Of a DNA stretch of 64,000 bases, positions 17,099-26,339 are shown piece after piece (within the stretch, counting starts at the first letter, position 1; each line of letters starts with the position of its first letter). The notes under the pieces are model-generated. The model was not told the DNA's origin. It made no database searches and was given only the letters and a program-made list of their open reading frames with translations. This DNA is from CAZGSD01 sp964528305 (GTDB lineage: Bacteria; Patescibacteriota; Gracilibacteria; UBA1369): positions 62,001 through 126,000 of the forward strand of contig CAZGSD010000002.1 in assembly GCA_964528305.1 (NCBI GenBank). Direction: 5' to 3'. Position numbers and translations under genes: made by a program.

Positions 17099-18349
17099 TT
17101 ATTTGGAATAATAAAACATCAAATCTTCCATCAGCTTATCCATCTGCACCATTTTCGGCTCCTCCTCTCGACGCTCTTTCCATTCAACTTGCCCAGCTCC
17201 CAAAGTTCGCTCACTCAAAACTATACGCACTGGTATACCAATCAAATCAGCATCGCTGAATTTCTTGCCCGCTCGTTCATCTCTATCATCATACAAAACC
17301 TCAAATCCAGCATGCAGTAAATGATGATATAATTCATCCGCTGCTTTCACTACTTCTTCTTTCACCCCGAGTGAAACCAAATGCACCTGAAATGGCGCCA
17401 CATTTTTTGGCCAAATAATTCCTTTTTCATCATGACAGGCTTCCACTATGGTCCCCACTAGACGCGTCGTACCAATACCATAACATCCCATCACAGCCGG
17501 ACGCTGATTGTTATGCTCATCCACAAAAAAAGCTCCAAAATCCTGAGAAAATTTAGTACCTAATTTAAAAATATTACCGGCCTCCACCCCCTTGGCTTCC
17601 ACCAATTTATCTCCTTCATATTCAGTTTGGCCCTCTTTCATAATCTCCGCATTAAAAGCCACCTGATGTTTTTTGCTGATGTAAATTTTATCCTCACCCG
17701 CTTCAGTCAAAACCTGGAATTCATGAGAATATTTATCAGTAAAAGAGCCCCCAGAAGACTGCACCACATAAGCCTCCAAGCCACAACGGGAATAAATACG
17801 CAAATAGGCTTTTTTCACCTCTTCATAATACAAATCCAAATCTTCTTCAGACACATGAAAACTATACATATCTTTCATGCCAAATTCTCGACCACGCAGC
17901 ACACCAGATTTCGCCCGTGGCTCATTGCGAAATTTATTTTGAATTTGATAAAGCGCCAAAGGCAAATCTTTATAGGAATGAAAAAATTTCTGGGCCAGGG
18001 GAGTAATCACCTCCTCATGACTCATACCTAATACGAAATCTCTATCCCCATGCCCCTTGGTCCAATACAAAGTGTCACGACAAGTCTCATCGCGCCCAGT
18101 AGCCTTCCAAATATCCACAGGTTGCAAGGCCGGCATCAAGAGTTCCTGCCCAGCAATCAGATTCAATTCCTCTCTAATAATTTGATGTATTTTATGTAAA
18201 ACCCGCAGTCCCAAGGGCAAAAAAGTATAAATACCAGCTGCCAATTGATCCACAAAACCGGCCTGAGCCAAAAATCGAGCATTAGCCGTCTCCGCATCTT
18301 TTGGAGGAGTAGCCAAAGTTTTGCCACCGAATAACTTGGAATATCTCAT
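17099..18349 (-). CDS. proS: Prolyl-tRNA synthetase, short form
   Basis: A class II synthetase. Translation from the ATG at 18349 gives MRYSKLFGGKTL and a 416-residue protein; an upstream extension overlaps rfbB and is rejected. Motif 2 (FRNEPRAKSGVLRGREFGMKD in parts), SGGSFTDKYSHEF and motif 3 (GCYGIGTTRLVGTIVE) are clear, and the anticodon-binding domain follows. The protein goes almost directly from the motif 2 region to motif 3, so the roughly 180-residue editing (INS) domain of typical bacterial ProRS is missing; such enzymes usually depend on separate editing proteins. It lies inside the dTDP-sugar operon, 4 bp after rfbB and 11 bp before rfbD. Confidence 0.93.
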   Translation of the reverse strand: MRYSKLFGGKTLATPPKDAETANARFLAQAGFVDQLAAGIYTFLPLGLRVLHKIHQIIREELNLIAGQELLMPALQPVDIWKATGRDETCRDTLYWTKGHGDRDFVLGMSHEEVITPLAQKFFHSYKDLPLALYQIQNKFRNEPRAKSGVLRGREFGMKDMYSFHVSEEDLDLYYEEVKKAYLRIYSRCGLEAYVVQSSGGSFTDKYSHEFQVLTEAGEDKIYISKKHQVAFNAEIMKEGQTEYEGDKLVEAKGVEAGNIFKLGTKFSQDFGAFFVDEHNNQRPAVMGCYGIGTTRLVGTIVEACHDEKGIIWPKNVAPFQVHLVSLGVKEEVVKAADELYHHLLHAGFEVLYDDRDERAGKKFSDADLIGIPVRIVLSERTLGAGQVEWKERREEEPKMVQMDKLMEDLMFYYSK

Positions 18350-18353
18350 AAAT

Positions 18354-19436
18354 TTATTGATTAACTTTATTTTTCTTGAAACCACTCTTTTTAGCCGAAT
18401 TGAATTTTTCAGATTGCAAACCAGCAGGGTTTTTATCACGCACAAAATTCAACATTCGCCCCTCCGTCGCTTTCACCCAGTCAACATTTTTCTGATACCA
18501 CTCAAAAGTCATTTTCATACCATCTTCAAATTTCACACCAGGCTTCCATCCCAAATCACGCCCAATTTTCGAAGGATCAATCGCATATCTTCTGTCATGA
18601 GCCCTCCTATCCTCCACAAATTTAATCAGCCCAGCATCCTTCCCCAAAAAATTCAAAATCAGCCCGGCAATCTCCAAATTATTTTTCTCATTATGCCCAC
18701 CAATATTATAAATTTCTCCATAATTATTACTGGAAACTATCAAATCTATCGCTCGACAATGATCCAGCACATAGAGCCAATCACGCACATTCAAACCATC
18801 TCCATATATCGGCAGAGGCTGATTTTGCAAAGCATGTTTGAAAAAGAACGGAATCACTTTTTCCGGAAATTGATATGGCCCATAATTATTGGAACAACGA
18901 CTGATAGTTACCGGAAATTGATAAGTTTCATAATAAGATCTCACCAATAAATCCGCAGAAGCTTTTGCCGCGGCATAGGGACAGTTCGGAGCCAGGGGAG
19001 TCTCTTCAGTAAAAAAATGCGAAGAATTATCACCCAAATCTCCATACACCTCATCAGTAGAAATTTGATGATAACGCTTCACTCCATACTCTCTAGATGC
19101 ACACAGCAAATTATGAGTACCAACAATATTGGTTTCCACAAAAATACCCGGCTCCAAAATACTTCTATCCACATGCGTTTCCGCCGCGAAATTAATCACC
19201 AAATCAAATTTTTCTTCCGCAAACAAATCATGAACAAAAGAGCGATCAGCAATATCTCCACAAACAAATTTAACTTTTTCCAAATCAATCAAACTTTGAA
19301 TATTGGGCAAATTCCCGGCATAGGTAAGTTTATCCAACACCACCACGCGATCATCGTCATATTTATCCACATGATAATGGACATAATTGGATCCAATAAA
19401 TCCCGCCCCACCTGTGATCAACACCTTTCTAGTCAT
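18354..19436 (-). CDS. rfbB: dTDP-glucose 4,6-dehydratase
   Basis: An extended SDR enzyme of 360 residues. Visible are the GGAGFIGSNYV dinucleotide site, STDEVYGDLG, the catalytic YAAAKASADLL, and the RCSNNYGPYQFPEK family signature. It converts dTDP-glucose to dTDP-4-keto-6-deoxyglucose, the branch point for rhamnose and other deoxysugars. The last ~20 residues form a lysine-rich tail. It begins 5 bp after the cupin gene and ends 4 bp before proS. Confidence 0.95.
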   Translation of the reverse strand: MTRKVLITGGAGFIGSNYVHYHVDKYDDDRVVVLDKLTYAGNLPNIQSLIDLEKVKFVCGDIADRSFVHDLFAEEKFDLVINFAAETHVDRSILEPGIFVETNIVGTHNLLCASREYGVKRYHQISTDEVYGDLGDNSSHFFTEETPLAPNCPYAAAKASADLLVRSYYETYQFPVTISRCSNNYGPYQFPEKVIPFFFKHALQNQPLPIYGDGLNVRDWLYVLDHCRAIDLIVSSNNYGEIYNIGGHNEKNNLEIAGLILNFLGKDAGLIKFVEDRRAHDRRYAIDPSKIGRDLGWKPGVKFEDGMKMTFEWYQKNVDWVKATEGRMLNFVRDKNPAGLQSEKFNSAKKSGFKKNKVNQ

Positions 19437-19441
19437 GAATC

Positions 19442-19849
19442 TCAGCTATTAATATATTTTTCATACTCCTGCAAATCCAAAATATATTTGGATTTATCAT
19501 AATGCATATTGCACAGAGTAAACATTACTGAATTTTCAGTAAAATCACAAAACTCTCTCCACAAATCGCCTTTCAATTCCAAAACATCAGTTGGCCCATT
19601 TAATTCCACTTCAAACCAGTTCTTACCATCATATAACTTAGCCAAACATTTCCCTTGGGCCATGACATAAAATTTTTTCTCTCCTTTAACACAATGTCCA
19701 CCACGAGCCAGTTTGGTATCAGTAACCCAATAAGATCTTTTAATCTGCCAATCCACAATCTCATCCAATTTATCAAAAACTGTCAAATCACCCCGCGCAT
19801 CCGTGGCCGTAGCCAATCGATGTTTAACAAATAAATCCCTGCTCTCCAT
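19442..19849 (-). CDS. WxcM/FdtA-like cupin sugar 3,4-ketoisomerase homologue
   Basis: A 135-residue cupin. The pattern DARGDLTVFDK, IKRSYWVTD, RGGHC, LWREFCDFTENSVMFTL and MHYDKSKYILDLQEY matches the FdtA/QdtA/WxcM family, which isomerises dTDP-4-keto-6-deoxyglucose to the 3-keto form. In characterised members the motif RGGHAH provides two histidines; here H52 remains but the second position is valine (V54), so chemistry may differ. The gene stands directly before rfbB and no rfbC (3,5-epimerase) is in the window, so it might take part in a variant pathway or act as a non-catalytic partner. Confidence 0.8.
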   Translation of the reverse strand: MESRDLFVKHRLATATDARGDLTVFDKLDEIVDWQIKRSYWVTDTKLARGGHCVKGEKKFYVMAQGKCLAKLYDGKNWFEVELNGPTDVLELKGDLWREFCDFTENSVMFTLCNMHYDKSKYILDLQEYEKYINS

Positions 19850-19860
19850 CTAAAATTCAA

Positions 19861-22356
19861 TTAAAGAGTTCGAATCTTTTTATCCATGCGATAGGGGATT
19901 AAAACATCTCCCACTTCCAATTTCAAATTACCAGTAATTTTCAAACCACACTCTGATCCCTCTTTCACCTCATGCTGGGCATCCTGATTTTTCTGCAGAG
20001 AAGCAATAGTGGTTTCCCCAAGCAGTTCTTCTCCACGCATCACTCGCACTTTCAATTTATTCTGCACCAAACCAGACTTCACATAACACCCGACAATCAT
20101 TTCTTTTTTCTTGCTGAAGAAAATCTGTTTCACTTCCACTTCACCCAAAATCATTTCAATAAATTCTGGTTCCAACAAACCATTCAAAATCTTACGTATA
20201 TCATCCAGTAATTTATAAATAATATCATAATGTATCACCTCCACATTCTCCCGCTCCGCCACAGCCATCACATTACTATTAACTTTAACATGAAAGCCCA
20301 TCACTATAGCGCCAGAAGCAGCCGCCATCATCACATCAGATTCAGTGATATCTCCCACACCGGATAGAATAATTTTCGTGCCAACATCTTCATGTTTGAT
20401 CTCCGCTATGGAGTGCTTCAACGCCTCCAAACTACCGCTAGTATCAGCTTTCAAAACAAGTTTCAAAGTTTTTAACTGACCGGAACTAATGGCGGAAATA
20501 ATTTCACCCACACCACGTTCACGCTGCTGTGTCTTACGTAAATCCTTAATTGTAATAGCTCTCATGCGGGCAGTACGCTCATCAGGCACCACCTGTACTA
20601 TATCTCCACTCACGGCTTTTTCAGTCAAACCAGCTATCAACACTGGTGTTGATGGCCCCGCACTTTTAATTTTATTTCCCAGATGATCCAACATCACCTT
20701 GATTCTGCCATATCCCTCACCAATAACGATATTATCCATCATCCGAATAGTACCAGTATTAACTATAATGGTAGCCACTGGGCCCAAACTATTATCCAAA
20801 TTAGCCTCAATCACCGTACCAACCCCCTCACGATTGGGATTAGCCTTCAAATTTGCCATATCAGCCATCAAAAGCAGCATGTCCAAAAGCTCCTGCACTC
20901 CCTTGCCAGTTACAGCTGAAACAGGGACTATGACCGTAGAGCCCCCCCATTCCTCCGGAATCAGCTCAACACCAGCCAAATCACCCTTCACTTTTTCTAT
21001 ATCAGCATTAGGTTTATCAATTTTTGTAATTGCCACCATCACAGGCACTTTAGCGTCACGCGCGTGCTGTAAAGCCTCCAGTGTTTGAGGCTTAATACTC
21101 TCGTCCGCAGCCACGACCAAAATAGCTATATCCGTCACTTTAGCTCCACGCGCACGCATAGCGGTAAAAGCCTCATGTCCGGGAGTATCCAAAAAGGTAA
21201 TTTTACGTCCATTATTTTCCACCTGATAGGCGGCAATATGCTGCGTGATCCCTCCAGCCTCCTGCTCCACAATATGGGTATTTCGTATATAATCCAAAAG
21301 CTTGGTTTTACCATGATCCACATGCCCCATAATCACCACAATAGGCGGTCTCTCCACCAGTACAGAACTATCATGTTCTTTCATCAATGACTCCAGATTA
21401 CCAGTAAACAAATCCTCAGCCGAAGCCACGCTTTGACGTTTTTTAATCTTTACTTTCAAATCCTCGGCAATAATCATAGCCGTATCAAAATCAATCTGTT
21501 GATTGATATTGGCCAAAATGCCATTTTTCATCAACTCACCAATGATTTTCGCTGCCCCCAAGCCACTTTTTTCCGCAAATTCTTTTACTGAAATAACATC
21601 GGGAATCTCTACTATGCGATTAGGATCATATTTGACCGTATTACTGATGGTGGAAGCACGTTTTACCTGAGGCCTGGCCGCTTCTTTACCAGCCATTTTC
21701 TTGCGCTGACTTTGTACTATCTCTCTTTCTCTTTCTTCAGCGATAATTTCATCATATAGTTCAGCGGTATCCTTGGGCCCATGATCCTCAGCCATTCCAA
21801 GCACCTCATCAGCCACGGTAGTATCAATTTTTTTCTTAGGCTTAACCTGTTTTACCTTATCCCGATTAACTTTCTTTTCAAAAACAGGCTTTTCTTTTTT
21901 CTGCTTTTTTTCTTCTTCATAAGGCAGTGGTTCGGGCTTTGAAACAGCAGCAGGTTTTTCAAAAATAATAAATTTAGCTGGTTTCGCAGCCTTGCTCTGG
22001 GGGGCCGCAACCGGTTGAGCAACCTGTTGAGAGACTTTAGCAGCAGGTTTAGCCACGACAGCTGGAGTTGCTTCCCCACGCTTAACAGGTTTTTCAGCTT
22101 TTTTAACAGTAGCTTTAACCGGCTGTTTTACTGTTTTAGCCTTGGTTTTTACAGTTTTTTCCTCTTTTTTTCTTTCATCAACCTTTTTCTGGAAATATCC
22201 AGTCAAAAGTTTAGCCAATTTGGCATCCACAGTACGGGCCGTGGGGTTGAGATTATGACCAAGTTCTTTGGCCGCAAAATGTATATCTCTCACCGAGACA
22301 TAGCATTCCTGAGCAATATCAATAAGTAAAACTTCGTTTTGTTTGGAGTTGACCAC
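19861..22356 (-). CDS. infB: Translation initiation factor IF-2
   Basis: An 831-residue GTPase that delivers initiator tRNA to the 30S subunit. An N-terminal small domain (residues 1-55) is followed by a long Lys/Pro/Ala-rich linker (to about 230) and a second N-domain (ISVKEFAEKSGLGAAKIIGEL). The G domain begins at GHVDHGKTKLLDY (about 342), with DTPGHEAF and TKID following. The C-terminal beta-barrels and the C2 domain that binds fMet-tRNA complete it. It is the first gene of the minus-strand infB-rfb-proS run, 11 bp before the cupin gene, and divergent from the gene at 22465. Confidence 0.96.
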   Translation of the reverse strand: MVNSKQNEVLLIDIAQECYVSVRDIHFAAKELGHNLNPTARTVDAKLAKLLTGYFQKKVDERKKEEKTVKTKAKTVKQPVKATVKKAEKPVKRGEATPAVVAKPAAKVSQQVAQPVAAPQSKAAKPAKFIIFEKPAAVSKPEPLPYEEEKKQKKEKPVFEKKVNRDKVKQVKPKKKIDTTVADEVLGMAEDHGPKDTAELYDEIIAEEREREIVQSQRKKMAGKEAARPQVKRASTISNTVKYDPNRIVEIPDVISVKEFAEKSGLGAAKIIGELMKNGILANINQQIDFDTAMIIAEDLKVKIKKRQSVASAEDLFTGNLESLMKEHDSSVLVERPPIVVIMGHVDHGKTKLLDYIRNTHIVEQEAGGITQHIAAYQVENNGRKITFLDTPGHEAFTAMRARGAKVTDIAILVVAADESIKPQTLEALQHARDAKVPVMVAITKIDKPNADIEKVKGDLAGVELIPEEWGGSTVIVPVSAVTGKGVQELLDMLLLMADMANLKANPNREGVGTVIEANLDNSLGPVATIIVNTGTIRMMDNIVIGEGYGRIKVMLDHLGNKIKSAGPSTPVLIAGLTEKAVSGDIVQVVPDERTARMRAITIKDLRKTQQRERGVGEIISAISSGQLKTLKLVLKADTSGSLEALKHSIAEIKHEDVGTKIILSGVGDITESDVMMAAASGAIVMGFHVKVNSNVMAVAERENVEVIHYDIIYKLLDDIRKILNGLLEPEFIEMILGEVEVKQIFFSKKKEMIVGCYVKSGLVQNKLKVRVMRGEELLGETTIASLQKNQDAQHEVKEGSECGLKITGNLKLEVGDVLIPYRMDKKIRTL

Positions 22357-22403
22357 GTTTTTCGGGGTTTACAGTAGAAAAGCGCCTCAAGTTTAGTGTT
22401 TAG

Positions 22404-22433
22404 TTGGAAAAAAGTCAAAAATTATGCTAAAAT
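22404..22433 (+). promoter_or_regulatory. Promoter for the 22.5-24.9 kb operon
   Basis: TTGGAA (22404-22409), an 18-bp spacer ending in TGC, and TAAAAT (22428-22433), so the element is an extended -10. The start near 22440 supports the ATG at 22465 over the upstream GTG at 22396, which would lie upstream of the transcript. Confidence 0.6.
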
Positions 22434-22464
22434 AAAAGGATTTTCAACGATTAAATGGTCAAAT

Positions 22465-22899
22465 ATGAACATCACCCCTCATCACCAGTTTTCCACAGAT
22501 AAATTTAGCCCCAAAAGGCTGGTTTTTCAGTCACAGGAAAAACCACATCAAGAAGTGAAAAATTTTATCATCAAAGAAAAAAAGACGTTAAAAAGGGCTG
22601 GTGACAAGGTAAATGAGTCTGGACAACAGCGATTAAATTTGATCAAGAATTTAAATCAACGTCTCGCTCCCATTCAGGAGGAAAATCACAATTTTCAAAA
22701 ATTCTTGAAACAAATGAACGATCAAATGCATAGTCAGGGACTTTCACAGCTAACTCAAACCTTTCACTGCCTCGGAGAGGATATAGAAATAACCATGCAG
22801 GCCAACAATCAATATGAAGCAAAAAATAATCAGCAACTCATTGATTTTTTACCCTGGGCTTTGCAAAAGAAACAGCAAAATCTAAACAATAATGCTTAA
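22465..22899 (+). CDS. Small helical orphan protein with N-terminal RLVF motif
   Basis: From the ATG at 22465 the product is 144 residues. The N-terminus contains KFSPKRLVFQSQEKP, very similar to IFRENRLVFLNEKP in the next gene. The rest is a charged helical protein rich in Gln, Asn and Lys (VKNFIIKEKKTLKRAG; NLNQRLAPIQEENHNF), likely coiled coil, with no membrane segment. No family is recognised. Its end overlaps the SGNH hydrolase gene by 8 bp, so the two are translationally linked and probably work together. Confidence 0.7.
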   Translation: MNITPHHQFSTDKFSPKRLVFQSQEKPHQEVKNFIIKEKKTLKRAGDKVNESGQQRLNLIKNLNQRLAPIQEENHNFQKFLKQMNDQMHSQGLSQLTQTFHCLGEDIEITMQANNQYEAKNNQQLIDFLPWALQKKQQNLNNNA

Positions 22900-24910
22900 A
22901 TCTAAATCTCACATCTTTCGTGAAAATAGATTAGTTTTCCTGAATGAAAAGCCGGCAGGCAGTCCTTCCGAATCCACCGAAAAGCCTACCAGTCCAGGCG
23001 AAAGCCTACTTGCTAAAGCCAAAAAGCGTTTTACTGAAGCCAAACAGGAGGCCTTTAAAAGTGTCCAAGCATTTCTAAAACCATCTCTAGAAAACACACC
23101 TCCAAAACCCACCGCCACCGCAGAAGTTAAGCCGCCCACCCCCCAACCAGAAGCCCTCCCCAAACTACCAGAAAAACCAACTGGTCTTCACATAGATGCC
23201 CAAAAAACCCAAATAAACCCGGACAAAAAAGAAGTAACTCATCATTTCCAATTCGGCGATGATAAAAAAATCTCCGGCCACATCACCATGCCAACCGATA
23301 GCACACCCGACGGCAAAACAACTTATGTCTTCCACTATAGCGATCATCCCGATCAGCAAGATAATAAAGACCTGCTGACACAAATACAAAAACACCGCGA
23401 CAAATTAGGCAATACCGTGGTCATCACCCTGCAAACACCTACAGGTGAAACCGTAGTCGATGGGAAAAAAGTCGAGAGCCTAACTCATTTACTAGGCAGC
23501 TTGGAAGCCTTTCAAAAACAGGCACAAAACGATCCACGCCTCAAGGGACTGCAATTACCGGTTAGCAGAGCCAGTAATATCTTTCATCTAGCCTCCACTC
23601 CAGAAGATCAGACCAAAGCCGCCAGCTTACTAGACAATCTCCTCAAAAAATCCCCACCAGACAGTAGATTCACCAAAGACACCCGCCCACACGATCTCAA
23701 GGGATTTATCAAAATACTAGAACAGGCCAGCCAAAATCCACCTCCAGTCTCACGACCAGAACATACAACTAATAGATCATATTCTGGAAGCAGAAACACT
23801 CCAATTAGTACACCAAGTAGTACTAACTATAGTCAAAGTGCAGCCGCTAGCTCATCGTCCCCCCAAAGCAATCCAAGTACAAGTAGCAATCCAGATGCCC
23901 CCATATCTACACCTCACTTAGCGCCAACTAGTTCCAATGAACACCCAGTTGAAACGCCCGCCGGCCATGTTGACAAAGCCCTAGTACTCGGCGACTCTAT
24001 CATGGCTGGTGCTGAGCGCGGTCTCAAAATCAATGATTATCGTGCCCCCCAAATAAGTAGTGAAAAAGATCGCCCCAAAGCAGCACAAAACTTAAGCGCA
24101 GAAATAGATCAACGTGCCGTCGGCGGCTGGGCCACCAATCAAATCTTAGCGCTTTTTAATAGAATGGATCAGGCAGGCCGCCTAGAACGCTATCATGGAC
24201 AAAGCTTAGTACTTAATGGGGGAGTGAATGATTTAGCCAATGGCCGCACAGCTGACGAAATTCTCAGCAATTTTCAAAAAATCTTTACCCTAGCAGCCAA
24301 ACACAATATACGCGTCTATTGCTGTACCATACTACCATTCAAAGGTGCCGACGGCTGGAAAAATTCTCTCAAAAACGGTTATGAGACAAAAGAAAATTAT
24401 CGCCAAACCATCAACACTCGACTAACAGCACTCGCTGCATCCGACGACCCAGCCCGCCCATATCGCGTCATCGAGTTGCACAAACCTCGTTCACAAGGTG
24501 GATTAGCCGACGATAATGATCCACAAAGCTTAGCTCCAGAATATGCTGGTGGAGATAAACTACATTTATCCGGAAAAGGTAATACTGCCATGATCAAAGC
24601 TATTCAAGACATCATAGGTATGCCAATTACCCCACAGGATAAAACCACCGAGAATCTTCCTATTGGCCCAACTCGCGCCGTCAGCGCCAAAGAATACGGC
24701 CCCAGCGATGTTCAAGCCTGCGAAGCATACAAAGCAGAGATATTAAGAAGTGCCAATCCCAACAGTCACATCGGCGAAAAACGCCGCCTGCACGGCAATT
24801 TAGTCATGGTAGTGGCCTGGCACCAAAACCACACCGGCCAATGGGGAACACCATCTTATCAAGAAACCCCCGGCCAACATATCGGCGTACAACTAGAAAA
24901 AGAAGTATAG
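22892..24910 (+). CDS. SGNH/GDSL hydrolase with long linker
   Basis: A 672-residue multi-domain protein. The N-terminal ~95 residues are Pro/Lys/Glu-rich. Residues ~98-280 form an unrecognised alpha/beta domain (VTHHFQFGDDKKISGHI). A Ser/Thr/Pro-rich linker (~290-355) follows. An SGNH hydrolase domain has LVLGDSIMAG (S369), LNGGVNDLANG (G444, N446) and DKLHLSGKGN (D555, H558), which is the full catalytic set. No signal peptide is visible despite the wall-enzyme look. Family members deacylate or esterify glycans or lipids; the substrate here is unknown. It overlaps the previous gene by 8 bp and ends before a conserved-loop hairpin. Confidence 0.82.
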   Translation: MLKSKSHIFRENRLVFLNEKPAGSPSESTEKPTSPGESLLAKAKKRFTEAKQEAFKSVQAFLKPSLENTPPKPTATAEVKPPTPQPEALPKLPEKPTGLHIDAQKTQINPDKKEVTHHFQFGDDKKISGHITMPTDSTPDGKTTYVFHYSDHPDQQDNKDLLTQIQKHRDKLGNTVVITLQTPTGETVVDGKKVESLTHLLGSLEAFQKQAQNDPRLKGLQLPVSRASNIFHLASTPEDQTKAASLLDNLLKKSPPDSRFTKDTRPHDLKGFIKILEQASQNPPPVSRPEHTTNRSYSGSRNTPISTPSSTNYSQSAAASSSSPQSNPSTSSNPDAPISTPHLAPTSSNEHPVETPAGHVDKALVLGDSIMAGAERGLKINDYRAPQISSEKDRPKAAQNLSAEIDQRAVGGWATNQILALFNRMDQAGRLERYHGQSLVLNGGVNDLANGRTADEILSNFQKIFTLAAKHNIRVYCCTILPFKGADGWKNSLKNGYETKENYRQTINTRLTALAASDDPARPYRVIELHKPRSQGGLADDNDPQSLAPEYAGGDKLHLSGKGNTAMIKAIQDIIGMPITPQDKTTENLPIGPTRAVSAKEYGPSDVQACEAYKAEILRSANPNSHIGEKRRLHGNLVMVVAWHQNHTGQWGTPSYQETPGQHIGVQLEKEV

Positions 24911-24913
24911 AAA

Positions 24914-24980
24914 CAAATAAAAAGACACCTCGTCGACTTTGGGGTAGGGGCCCTTCGGAGACGAGGCGTCTTTTTATTTG
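24914..24980 (+). terminator. Bidirectional terminator hairpin with conserved 25-nt loop (copy 1)
   Basis: Arms 24914-24934 and 24960-24980 pair over 21 positions with one A-C mismatch; A-rich on the left and T-rich on the right, so it works for both convergent genes (SGNH hydrolase and rpsA). The loop (24935-24959) begins GACTTTGGGG and ends GGCCCTTCGGA. The same 25-nt loop, differing at one base, recurs in opposite orientation at 27161-27185. Confidence 0.85.
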
Positions 24981-24994
24981 CTTCTTGCAGAATA

Positions 24995-26200
24995 CTATTT
25001 AGCCGCCTTCTTTTTCACAACTTTCTTCACCGCTTTCTCCTCCTTCACTTCTTCCTCAACTTCTTTTTCTTCATCAGCCTCAGCAGCCTTCTTTGCGGAT
25101 TTTTTAGGCTTGGCTCCATCGTCAGTCAAAGCTTTGATAGAAAGTCCAACTCTATGCTCCTCTGGCTCAATAGCAATAACCTTGGCCTTCACTTTTTCAC
25201 CAACAGTCAAAACCTTAGCCGGATCAGTTACTTCTTCACTTGAAATTTCACTGACATGTATCAAACCATTAATATCATCGCTAAGTTTAATAAAAGCCCC
25301 AAAAGGAGTAATACGATTAATTTCACCTTCCACTACAGTACCGATTTCATAATTTTTAGCAGCTTCCAACCATGGATCTTCGGTTAGTCTCTTCATGGAA
25401 AGAGAAATTTTATCTCCCTCGACTCCAATAACCATTACTTTTACATCTTCACCGAGACGGCCATAGTCCAATGGGTTTTTAACATGCCCCCAAGCTATTT
25501 CCGAAATATGCACCAAACCTTCTAATCCATTGAAAGCCACGAAAATACCGAATTTAACCACGCCACTGATACGACCAGTAACAGTATCTCCAACCTTTAG
25601 ATCGCCTAAAGCAGATTGACGTTGTTCTTCCATGGCAGCTTTTTCAGACAGAATCAACTTGCCATTATCTTTATCTATATTGATAATTTTCACACGGAAT
25701 CTCTTGCCCACCAATTCCTGCAATCTAGTCAAAATCTGATTGGAATCAGCTCCGTTTACACGAGGGTAATGCATAGGTGCCAATTGTGACACCGGGATAA
25801 ACCCTTTAATACCATCTATATCCAGCAGTAAACCACCTTTATTAGCTTCACTGGCAGACACTTCAATAACCAGACCCTTTTCAAAAGCATCACTGAATTT
25901 CTTCCAAGTCTTTTCCTGAGAAGCTTTACGTAGAGACATCACGATATATCCCTCTTCATTTTCCCCATCTATTACATAGGCAGAAACCTGATCCCCAACA
26001 TTCAAGGACTTCAATGTATCCAAACTATCTTTAGCCTCACGTCCACTGATCATACCAACGGCTATACCACCGACATCCACCAGAATTTTATTCTTATAAA
26101 TAGCAATAACCTCGCCTTCCACCAATTCACCGGGTAGCGGCAATTTAAAATCTGGAATCTGAGCTAGAAACCCTGTATCTTCTGTTGCGACTTTACTCAT
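24995..26200 (-). CDS. rpsA: 30S ribosomal protein S1
   Basis: From the ATG at 26200 (MSKVATEDTG) the product is 401 residues; an in-frame extension to 26275 is rejected. Four S1 RNA-binding repeats are visible: GELVEGEVIAIYKNKILVDV, a degenerate second repeat (GLLLDIDGIKGFIPVSQL), then GDTVTGRISGVVKFGIFVAF and GTVVEGEINRITPFGAFIKL. A Lys/Glu-rich tail follows. Four repeats, not six, is typical of reduced or Gram-positive-like S1, which still binds mRNA on the 30S subunit. It converges with the SGNH gene across copy 1 of the conserved-loop hairpin and is divergent from rsmE. Confidence 0.93.
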   Translation of the reverse strand: MSKVATEDTGFLAQIPDFKLPLPGELVEGEVIAIYKNKILVDVGGIAVGMISGREAKDSLDTLKSLNVGDQVSAYVIDGENEEGYIVMSLRKASQEKTWKKFSDAFEKGLVIEVSASEANKGGLLLDIDGIKGFIPVSQLAPMHYPRVNGADSNQILTRLQELVGKRFRVKIINIDKDNGKLILSEKAAMEEQRQSALGDLKVGDTVTGRISGVVKFGIFVAFNGLEGLVHISEIAWGHVKNPLDYGRLGEDVKVMVIGVEGDKISLSMKRLTEDPWLEAAKNYEIGTVVEGEINRITPFGAFIKLSDDINGLIHVSEISSEEVTDPAKVLTVGEKVKAKVIAIEPEEHRVGLSIKALTDDGAKPKKSAKKAAEADEEKEVEEEVKEEKAVKKVVKKKAAK

Positions 26201-26339
26201 TCTAATTTTGGCCCCCTCGGTGTTATAGTGTAAAACCTGCCGGTGACAACCATCTGGCCAAATCCGTATCACCATCCAGGCCCAGCCAGTTTAAAACCCC
26301 TAAGCCCATCACGTCAAGCCTATTTTAAAGCAAAACATT

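Noticed and set aside
18350..18445. N-terminal extension of ProRS
   Set aside because: It overlaps the end of rfbB and is not synthetase-like; MRYSKLFGG is the natural N-terminus.
26201..26275. N-terminal extension of ribosomal protein S1
   Set aside because: The sequence before MSKVATED is not S1-like and lies in the divergent promoter region with rsmE.
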